Below, piece after piece: positions 55,034 through 64,000 of a stretch of 64,000 bases of DNA; positions within the stretch are counted from its first letter, which is position 1, and every line of letters begins with the position of its first letter. The translations under genes were made by a program, and so were the position numbers. The DNA comes from Strigamia acuminata (lineage: Eukaryota; Arthropoda; Chilopoda; Geophilomorpha; Linotaeniidae), in assembly GCA_949358305.1 (NCBI GenBank), contig OX442322.1:10230001-10294000 (forward strand). The letters are read 5' to 3'. Below the pieces are notes generated by a model. It had not been told where the DNA came from. It worked only from the letters and a program-made list of their open reading frames with translations, and did not search any database.

Positions 55034-58000
55034 GAGTCGGCAATGAAGATTTCGTTTTTTTGTCGATTATATTTTCTCGTTTTCATCAAATGTTAATTTT
55101 AAGGTTTTTGGGGGAAATTGTGGTTGTTTTGGGAGTTTTGGGGCGTTAGTTCTGTTTCATGCTTCTGCATACGTCGTTGTGCAAGTGTAGCTAGTTTCCA
55201 CGCCTATTTGCGCCTTGTTTGGAGTCCCCTTAAACCCTAAACTTCTGTTTTTGCCCTCCTCGCTTACGGTTAGGTTGCTATTGTCCTCAGTTCATTGTTT
55301 AAGTGCCAAAGAATGATTTGTACGTATTTATTGGCTTTCTGTGTCTGGATTTAATAAGGGAGTCCAATTTTCTGATCGCATTTATGCCTGTGCTGGTTAA
55401 TAGCTTTATTCTTTGTTCACTCACGTTTTTGGTAAGAATTTTTGGTTTAATATGTGAGAAGCAAAGCTACTTGTTTCCAAGTTTCTCTTTTTAAACGAGT
55501 TTGCCAATTTATCACGTTATTAGCTCTTTGGACTTGAGTTCTTTGATCTCCCGGGGTTTTTCCCTTTTTCGTGTAGTCTTTTTAAGAAATTTTTAGGCTT
55601 AATGACAGGAGCGTCGTCACATTTGCAAATTTTTAGTGGTGTTGGCCAGTTAGTCGTCAGCTCGGGGTCGATTAACTCCCGCTTTTGGCTTTCTGCCCTA
55701 CGCTAAAGTTAAATTACTAGCTATTGTGAGCCAACCAGTTCCTTTTCCTCGTCCTTCCCGCCTATCAGAGCGGCGGTCAGGGGGGTCCTTGAGTGATCTG
55801 GCTTCTTCTCGTCATGTGAGCCTGCTCTTGTGTTTGGAATGTGGACGACCTCTGGTCTTTACGTTTTGTGTCCAATGTTTTTCGTGTGCCGCACGAGTTT
55901 CCTCGTGAGCTCTGGTGTCGATCATCTCTCCGCTTCGGGAGAGGGCACACCCGTTTGTATTCGTGTGTTTGTAGAACGTTTCTTGTTTTTAGAACAAGAT
56001 TCGTTCTTTTGCTGCTCATGTCTTGCTGAGCGAGCGCTGGCCCGCGAGGTCAGTCGGTTCTTACCTGTCCGTCAATCTCTGCTAGGTTAGATTGTTATAC
56101 GACTTGTTTGCAAGTGGGTTTGGATTTAGATAGGCGTGTGACTTCTGTCGGTGCTGGAAGTTTAGAGCAGCCGATCCGCACCGCCCACTGGGCAAGTCCA
56201 GTTTCTGTTGTTGACCGCTGCACCCAGTGTCTACCGCTGGTGATGTACGTTCTGCATTTTCGCTTTCTCTTCGTGGAAACGTCCGTAGCGTTTCATGAGT
56301 CTTCATTAGTGATTAGTCTCGCCTTTTATCGTTTAAAAAAGGGAGTTTAGTTATTCTAGTTCTTTGGGGCAACCTTAGAATTTGGACATTTTAGCTTATT
56401 CGTTTAGGAAATAGCTTGCTTGCTATTTTTGGGTTGCGGCTAGCTAGCGTGGCGTTAGGGTATAGGTACTTGTTTTGGATGGTCGTTTTTGCTGTGCACA
56501 GCAAGGACTGCCATTCGATGTGTTACAGAGGGCAGGTTTGCACTGCCATACTCTGTTAGATGTCGTGTCCGAGACAAAGTCCCTGCGCCTTTTGGCGGCC
56601 CCTATTTCTACGTTTGCTTCCCGCGACTGAGTAGTTGTTGTTAGTCTTTCATCCCTAGCTCTGCAGTGAGGCAGACATGCACTAGGCAGGGAGCCCACTC
56701 TAGGATGGGTCGAAGGACGTGTGTGTGCGGCCTTCTTGGCGCCGGCACTCGGCAACACGTTTTAGTCATTGGACAACACGTGCTTTCAGTAGAGTGGCGA
56801 TTTCCGGAAGTCGGCTTGCTGATCGACGATGTGGTCAATGGGTATGTGAGCGAGTCAATTGTCGACTTGCAGTTGCTTACCGGTTCCAGTAATGCGGTTG
56901 GCAACTGGCAAGTCCTTCTGCTCATGTCTATGTGTGACGCCCCTCGCAATCAGGGACGTCAAGCAACCCCCCCTCTTCTCTCGTTTCTCGGTTCAATCAT
57001 ATTGGTTCCGACTCGGGGTGGGCCAAGCGTTCATACAGTAGCCTCCTTATTGGAGCATGGGGTTTTAACTAGATCTAGTTTCTATTTCCCTCTCGGTTAA
57101 AGAAGTTTCAGTCTTCGTGGTAGTCTGCTCACAACAGGCTACACGGTGGCCCGAGTGCGGACGTGCAGTCCATCGGGTACCTCCTTGTTCAAGGCGCATT
57201 CGTAAAGCGCAGCACGGTTGAAAGATAGCCACCGGTTTTAATTTCTTTTCAACGACGTGATTAGTTTTCGTGCAGGAAGTGTAGCTTCGCTTCATTTGGT
57301 TGCAGTTGCACTGCTTCCAACGTTTTTCCGTATCGTTTGACACCTGTTGATCTTCAAAAAGAAGCAGGTCCCTTTCCTTTCTTTTCTTGTGGGGAGGAAA
57401 TGGATTGATTATTTGGGTACGGACTTTTTCCCTCTTCGAAAAAAAAAAAAAAAGCAGAAAGTTTAGTGTTTTGGAATTCCTGCTGGTTTTCACAGTTCCA
57501 GTTTGTTAGTTTCCTTTGTGAGGCCATACTTGGCCAATAGCTTTAGTGATAATATTGACGTTTTTGCCGGTATTTATTTGCACGGAACGTGCTCGTTTTT
57601 TTTTTAGATAATTGAACCGTTTCTTCTCTTGTTAGTTAGATAAAGTTGTGGTCGATGGGTCAGCGTGCGCGTGTTTCCTTGTCGCTGTGGACAAGAGGTC
57701 GCAGTTGGCTTGCTCAGTCACCTGACTAAGTCTTTTCCTTTTTTCGTTATTCTTCGCTCTTAGCGGTTTCGTGGGTTCATGTCGAGTCAGGGTGCGGTCA
57801 ACGCCTTTGCGTGGCAGTTGCTGCGAATGGTTCGCATTGCCTGAGCTTCATGCCTTCTTGTTCTCTTTTTCCTCCTTCTGGCGTGATCATGTTAGCTAGG
57901 TGGTCATGGCTTTGGGTAAGTTGTTAGTTGGTCACTCTTTGCGAAAGAGTGGTGCCTAGGTCTTGACGGCATTTTCTAGTTCTTCGTACGAATGCTGGGT

Positions 58001-58945
58001 GGTTGTCAGACGATAGGTTTGGGTCAACGCATTCATTCCCTTAGTTTGCATTTTTCTTGTTTTCTAGAAAAAGGTCGTCTTTAATAGTTTAATAAGTTTG
58101 AGTTCGCGGCTCGTGTTTTCGTGCGGGCGGAGGTTTCCGTGGTACGTGGCCACTTGAGCGCGGGCTCGAGGTCAACGAGGCGGTGAAGCCTGCCGTTTAT
58201 CAAGTTAGTTTTCTTTCACGTTCCCAGTTTCTTCTGGTCTTCATGTATGTCATGTTCCTTGCGAGGCCATGCTCGGTCAAGAGTTTTTGTGACAGTTTTC
58301 CTTCCTCGACGACGTTTAGTTCTCGGTTCTGAGACTTTGAACCTTGGTGTGTGGTCAGGCAAGTGTTATTGACCAGCACCCCTTCCTCTTTGACGAGGAT
58401 TCTCGTTTTCCTGCTTCTAGTTTCCATTAGTTTAAGCGTCTGTCTACGAGTTGACAGACTGAGCTTTCGGACAAGCTCCCGCAATGTTCTCACGTCGTTT
58501 TAGTTAGAAAACCCGTTCAGTCGGATTTTCTAAAGGTTTTCTGCGTGTGCGCCACGTGTTTATTGGCGACGCCGTAGCCCCTTAGTGTCTGGACTAGGTC
58601 ATCGTGGCATGACCCTTCTCTTTCTTCTCTCGTGTTCTAAGTTTCTTTTAGTCTTTATTGGTTGTTGATAAGGAAGTGCGCCGCAACGCAACTTCTCTTT
58701 TCTTTCGTCTCTCCGGTGTTTTATGGGCCGCGATCCGACTTTGACGCCCATGACTCTAGGAAGCGCCTAGAGGTCCCGGATGTTTAGGTACCAGCTTGTT
58801 GCCTTCGTGTTTATGGTTTTGCCTTCGCGACTTTCACAAAGTCGAGTTTGGTTAGGTACTTTTTCTTCCTGTGCTCTTGGTTTTGATGGGGAATTCCTTC
58901 AACGGTTTTCTGCCTTGCCTTCCCTTCTTCTTTGGCCGGCAACGC

Positions 58946-59718
58946 TGTTGCGAGCACGTGCAACATGGATTTTTGCTATCGCAATAGCGGATTTGCTTTA
59001 ATTGATCAATTATTTAAGTTTGTGTTTAGTTAATAGTGCAGCTTAAGTTTTGGCTAAATGCTAAATGAATTTCGTGTAGTTTGTGAAGTAGGAGTGGTGA
59101 ATTACCTGATTTAAGCTGTCTTTCTTAAGGTAATCTTGTATCTTTTCTTTGATTCTTTGGAGTTTGACTGCTTGGATTCGTCCAAAGAGTCGCTGCTGTT
59201 AGTTCCTAAGTTAGTTCATTTATTTGAAACACTTTGTCTTAATTTATTACGGTTTTGTGCCTTTTGTAATGATTTTATACTCGAAACTGTGTATTTTCTT
59301 GTATACGCTTTATCATTTTGTCACTAGAGGGACAATTCGCCTCTTGCGAGCGATTGTTGCCACTCGTTGCTAAGAGCCGCTGCTCTAATTGTTGTAGGTT
59401 GCGCAGCAACTACACTGACTTGTTATATAGTTTTTCTAGTCCTAAGTTTGTTAATTTTCTCCTCTCTTTTCATGTAATGTTTTGATAGATTTTAACTTTA
59501 CAATAAATTCGTTTTTGTGTGCTAACTTGAGCACAATAGTATTGAATTATCCCAACATGTTCAGCAGCTCACTTTACAGGTTTCACATCAAGGTTTTTCC
59601 TGTAATGGACTTTCTTCTTTGGGATTCTTCACAAGTTCTGGTAAATAGGGTTATTTATTTTAACCATTTTCTAATGTCTTCTAGAGTGCAACACGGTCTT
59701 CAAGCACTGCTAGAAACA
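58946..59718 (+). repeat. P 3' LTR
   Basis: Same as 53689-54461 as far as compared, followed by ACAT. Confidence 0.94.
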
Positions 59719-59722
59719 ACAT

Positions 59723-62537
59723 GAACCCACGAAACCGCTAAGAGCGAAGAATAACGAAAAAAGGAAAAGACTTAGTCAGGTGACTGAGCAAGCCAACTGC
59801 GACCTCTTGTCCACAGCGACAAGGAAACACGCGCACGCTGACCCATCGACCACAACTTTATCTAACTAACAAGAGAAGAAACGGTTCAATTATCTAAAAA
59901 AAAACGAGCACGTTCCGTGCAAATAAATACCGGCAAAAACGTCAATATTATCACTAAAGCTATTGGCCAAGTATGGCCTCACAAAGGAAACTAACAAACT
60001 GGAACTGTGAAAACCAGCAGGAATTCCAAAACACTAAACTTTCTGCTTTTTTTTTTTTTTCGAAGAGGGAAAAAGTCCGTACCCAAATAATCAATCCATT
60101 TCCTCCCCACAAGAAAAGAAAGGAAAGGGACCTGCTTCTTTTTGAAGATCAACAGATGTCAAACGATACGGAAAAACGTTGGAAGCAGTGCAACTGCAAC
60201 CAAATGAAGCGAAGCTACACTTCCTGCACGAAAACTAATCACGTTGTTGAAAAGAAATTAAAACCGGTGGCTTTCCTTCAGCCGAGCTGCGCTTTACGAA
60301 TGCGCCTTGAACAAAGAGGTACCCGATGGACATCGCATCCGCACCCGGGCCACCGTGTAGCCTGTTGTGAGCAGACTACCACGAAGACTGAAACTTCTTT
60401 AACCGAAGGGGAAATAAAAACTAGATCTAGCTGAAACCCCATGCTCCAATAAGGAGGCTACCGTATGAACGCTTGGCCCACCCCGAGTCGGAACCAATAT
60501 GATTGAACCGAGAAACGAGAGAAGAGGGAGGGTTGCTTGACGTCCCTGATTGCGAGGGGCGTCACACGTAGATATGAGCACAAGGGCTTGCCAGTTGCCA
60601 ACCGCATTCCTGGAACCGGTAAGCAACTGCAAGTCGAGAATTGACTCGCTCACACACCCATTGACGACATCTTCGATCAGCAAGCCGACTTCCGGAAATC
60701 GCCACTCTACTGAAAGCAAGTGTCGTCCAATGGCTAAAACGTGTTGCCGAGTGCCGGCGCCAAGAAGGCCGCACACACACGTCCTTCGACCCATCCTAGA
60801 GTGGGCTCCCTGCCTAGTGCATGTCTGCCTCACTGCAGAGCTAGGGATGAAAGACTAACAACAACTACTCAGTCGTGGGAAGCAAACGTAGAAATAGGGG
60901 CCGCCAAGAGGCGCAGGGACTTTGTCTCGGACACGACATCTAACAGAGTATGGCAGTGCAAACCTGCCCTCTGAAACACATCGAATGGCAGTCCTTGCTG
61001 TGCACAGCAAGAACGACCATCCAAAACAAGTACCTATACCCTACCGCCACGCCAGCTAGCCACAACCATAAAATAGCAAGCAAGCTATTTCCTAAACGAA
61101 TAAGCTAGCGAAAATGCAGAACGTAACATCACCAGCGGTAGACACTGGGTGCAGCGGTCAACAACAAAAACTGGACTTGTCCAGTGGGCGGTGCGGATCG
61201 GCTGCTCTAAACTTCCAGCACCGACAGAAGTCACACGCCTTTCTAAATCCAAACCCACTTGCAAACAAGTTGTGTAACAACCTAAACTAACAGAGATTGA
61301 CGGACAGGTAAGAACCGACTGACCTCGCGGGCCAGTGCTTTCCCTGCAAAACACGAGCAGCAAGAGAACGAATCTCGTTCTAAAAACAAGAAACGTTCTA
61401 CAAACACACGAATACAAACGGGTGTGCCCTCTCCCGGAGCGGAGAGATGACCGACACCAGAGCTCACGAGGAAACTCGAGCGGCACACAAAACTAAAACC
61501 GAGAACGGCGGGCTTCGACCGCCTCGCTGGTCCCGGACTGGCCTCATAACACCAGCGTCCGATCACCAATGACTAGCGGAAACCCCCAACTGAAAGGACC
61601 CCGAGCTGTGAACCCGGACCTTCTTGAAACAGACAAAAGCAAAAACAGATAGAGCCCCTTATAGAAGGCGGGACTCTGCAATAAGACGCAACATCATGAA
61701 AAAAAGGAGAGAGCAGATCACGAGGTATGACTCGTGCATCGCTACTCCGGCCACAAGAGCCATGGGACAGATTTCCCATCTCAACACGAAACCCCCTTTT
61801 TAACGGTAAAGGAGAAATTCGATTAACAACTGCTAAACGAACTAAACGAAAAAGCCAAACGAATATAAGGCTAGCGGCAGAACATACTGGCGAACTCGTC
61901 TACAAGGGACCTGACAATCAAAACTTGAAGAGAACTAACTATATTAAGCATGAATCGGACTGAAAATCTCACCAAACGTGAGCAAATCGAGTAAAGCTAA
62001 TAAATATACACTTGGCGGCAAAACTGTTCGACCGATGAGCGCATTGGGCAGTCCTATCATGTTGCACAAGTGGCGCTGCTTCTTTCTGCTCGGTGAAAGA
62101 TCGTCAATTGATCCCGGAGTGGCCACTGGAAACGGCAGACTCGATGATCGCCAACTTGACTGACGGCGCTCAGGTACGAACTGCATGGATGGCGACGGCG
62201 ACCCACAGACTCGCACACGACCCACTGGAAGCTCCCGAGACAAATTTCGCCATCCTGTGCGGCGATTCTCGTCCCGCTTGTCAGCAATACACGCGGCGCT
62301 GGCCTCTCGCAACGAGGCGGTCACCACCTCATGCTGTGGCGCAAATCGCTTGTCTCCGTTGCATTTGACGACCACTCGCTGCCTAAGCACCTGACGTACT
62401 CGCACACGATGCGCCTGAGAGTGTTTGAGCACACTCAAAACTCGCTTGATGACCATCTGCACGGCGGCATTCGAATATGGCGGACTTGCCTTTTCATCTC
62501 GAAATTCGGCCGACATCGTGGTCAACGGCACCAACTT
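59723..62537 (-). other. M internal region, 5' part, non-coding
   Basis: Aligns with F and A in LARD orientation except for the 540 bp leader deletion. Primer site at 62515-62533 (minus strand TGGTGCCGTTGACCACGAT). Confidence 0.8.
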
Positions 62538-63310
62538 TGTTTCTAGCAGTGCTTGAAGACCGTGTTGCACTCTAGAAGACATTAGAAAATGGTTAAAATA
62601 AATAACCCTATTTACCAGAACTTGTGAAGAATCCCAAAGAAGAAAGTCCATTACAGGAAAAACCTTGATGTGAAACCTGTAAAGTGAGCTGCTGAACATG
62701 TTGGGATAATTCAATACTATTGTGCTCAAGTTAGCACACAAAAACGAATTTATTGTAAAGTTAAAATCTATCAAAACATTACATGAAAAAAGAGGAGAAA
62801 ATTAACAAACTTAGGACTAGAAAAACTATATAACAAGTCAGTGTAGTTGCTGCGCAACCTACAACAATTAGAGCAGCGGCTCTTAGCAACGAGTGGCAAC
62901 AATCGCTCGCAAGAGGCGAATTGTCCCTCTAGTGACAAAATGATAAAGCGTATACAAGAAAATACACAGTTTCGAGTATAAAATCATTACAAAAGGCACA
63001 AAACCGTAATAAATTAAGACAAAGTGTTTCAAATAAATGAACTAACTTAGGAACTAACAGCAGCGACTCTTTGGACGAATCCAAGCAGTCAAACTCCAAA
63101 GAATCAAAGAAAAGATACAAGATTACCTTAAGAAAGACAGCTTAAATCAGGTAATTCACCACTCCTACTTCACAAACTACACGAAATTCATTTAGCATTT
63201 AGCCAAAACTTAAGCTGCACTATTAACTAAACACAAACTTAAATAATTGATCAATTAAAGCAAATCCGCTATTGCGATAGCAAAAATCCATGTTGCACGT
63301 GCTCGCAACA
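62538..63310 (-). repeat. M 5' LTR
   Basis: Mirror of P's 5' LTR (coordinate sum 116999). Followed by CTAG. Confidence 0.93.
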
Positions 63311-63314
63311 CTAG

Positions 63315-63369
63315 AGGGACAATTTGCCTCTTGCGAGTGATTGTTGCCACTCGTTGCTAAGAGCCGCTG
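63315..63369 (+). repeat. L 3' LTR, second part
   Basis: Continues L's LTR after M (AGGGACAATTTGCC onward) and ends at GCTG, where element N begins. Confidence 0.88.
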
Positions 63370-63739
63370 TGTTGCAACTGGCCTGGGCTGGGCCAATTAA
63401 GAAACAAAGGACCTTCTTTTTGACCGCTGATTTTGTATAGTGGCTTTGAAGATTCAATGTCCATCTGTCAGGCATCCAGAACAGCAGGTACTTTGGAGGA
63501 AACAAGGAGTTTTTACTCCTCACTCATTCTGTTAAAATCCACGGGAGTAAAAATAAACATCGTTTAATATCATTGAAAACATGAATAACAGAGATACAAT
63601 GCAGCGCGAGAGCAGAAACAAAGCAGTTACACTTAAAACAATAAACTATAACAAGTGCAATCACATAAGCATTGTATAAGGACATATGCACTTGAAAGTA
63701 AGGAAGCCTTAGGTCCCTAAAAAAGGGAGGAAATAAACC
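63370..63739 (-). repeat. Element N: D-family LTR, 3' end
   Basis: Matches 28969 onward of D's LTR (TGTTGCAACTGGCC at the left edge), same orientation as D. Interrupted at 63740 by element O. Inserted in L's 3' LTR. Confidence 0.88.
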
Positions 63740-64000
63740 TGTTTCTAGCAGTGCTTGAAGACCGTGTTGCACTCTAGAAGACATTAGAAAATGGTTAAAA
63801 TAAATAACCCTATTTACCAGAACTTGTGAAGAATCCCAAAGAAGAAAGTCCATTACAGGAAAAACCTTGATGTGAAACCTGTAAAGTGAGCTGCTGAACA
63901 TGTTGGGATAATTCAATACTATTGTGCTCAAGTTAGCACACAAAAACGAATTTATTGTAAAGTTAAAATCTATCAAAACATTACACATAAGAGAGGAGAA
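63740..64000 (-). repeat. Element O: LARD LTR, 3' end, cut by window edge
   Basis: Starts TGTTTCTAGCAGTG (reverse of the LTR tail), A-type sequence as far as the window goes. Its internal region and primer site would lie on the other side of N or beyond the window. Confidence 0.88.

Larger units (their letters stand above)
53689..59718 (+). mobile_element. Element P: complete LARD-like retrotransposon inside M
   Basis: 773 bp LTRs at 53689-54461 and 58946-59718, duplication ACAT at 53685-53688 and 59719-59722. Internal region 4484 bp, non-coding. Its last 1.94 kb (57779-59718) is the reverse complement of M's 51749-53688. The leader (54462-55160) differs markedly from A and L. Confidence 0.94.
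51749..63310 (-). mobile_element. Element M: LARD-like retrotransposon interrupted by P
   Basis: 773 bp LTRs at 51749-52521 (3') and 62538-63310 (5'). Duplication CTAG at 51745-51748 and 63311-63314. Internal parts 52522-53688 and 59723-62537, separated by element P (duplication ACAT). Relative to F it lacks about 540 bp of the leader (equivalent of about 2571-3112, junction near 62010), which removes the tRNA-His-like motif. Its 3' part mirrors P. Confidence 0.93.

Overview
The window is animal genomic DNA made entirely of LTR retrotransposons of the BEL/Pao group, stacked inside one another. I see no host gene, rRNA, tRNA or CRISPR. The animal assignment rests on the coding elements: Gag of the DUF1759 type, three zinc knuckles of a CCHC/CGGRHH style, an A17-type protease, and RT-RNase H-integrase ending in DUF5641. 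As known, these elements occur in metazoans. The species cannot be named from the sequence.

I distinguish elements A to P. (1) A non-coding, large-retrotransposon-derivative (LARD-like) family with 762-775 bp LTRs and a 4.4-4.6 kb internal region: F (1-4412, -), E (5871-11818, -), A (13452-19566, +), G (30429-33103, +), L (46213-51748 plus remnant 63315-63369, +), M (51749-63310, -, interrupted), P (53689-59718, +) and O (63740-64000, -). (2) B (12223-27502, +), 1470 bp LTRs and an intact 1750-residue Gag-Pol at 20722-25974. (3) D (-), whose Gag-Pol is broken into 27503-27902, 11819-12222 and 4413-5870, with its 5' LTR at 28969-30428; N (63370-63739) is another LTR piece of the same family. 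(4) H1 and H2 (33104-34274; 34275-43979 interrupted). (5) I (36509-43113, -), which encodes Gag, zinc knuckles, protease and then a complete type II thymidine kinase where RT-integrase should be. (6) J (43980-44320), a Gag fragment. (7) K (44321-46212), a 1746 bp LTR with the start of its leader.

Junctions and 4-bp target duplications (GGCA for E, GGCG for B, CCAA for A, CTAG for M, ACAT for P) give the insertion order. One chain is seven deep: J holds H2, which holds H1, which holds G, which holds D, which holds B, which holds A. The other side runs J, K, L, then M with P inside it, and L, N, O. F and A share 4412 bp of apparently identical sequence in opposite orientation; M and P share 1.94 kb. 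Many insertions are therefore young.

The families share a replication apparatus. Every visible primer binding site begins TGGT and looks like the complement of animal tRNA-His, extending into the T arm. All eight leaders that are long enough (families A/E/F/L/P, B, D, H2, I) also carry, 220-660 nt downstream of the LTR, a sense-strand CACAACGC motif. It matches the complement of the tRNA-His anticodon arm as I remember it. All LTRs start with a TGTTGC hairpin. Where the 3' LTR junction is visible (LARD, B, I) it is preceded by a pyrimidine tract and CYGGCAA rather than a polypurine tract. B is the only element seen with a complete polymerase and integrase, so it, or a relative, is the natural candidate helper for the LARD family and for the kinase-bearing element I. 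The two most striking observations are the thymidine kinase inside element I and the second tRNA-His-like contact in the leaders.
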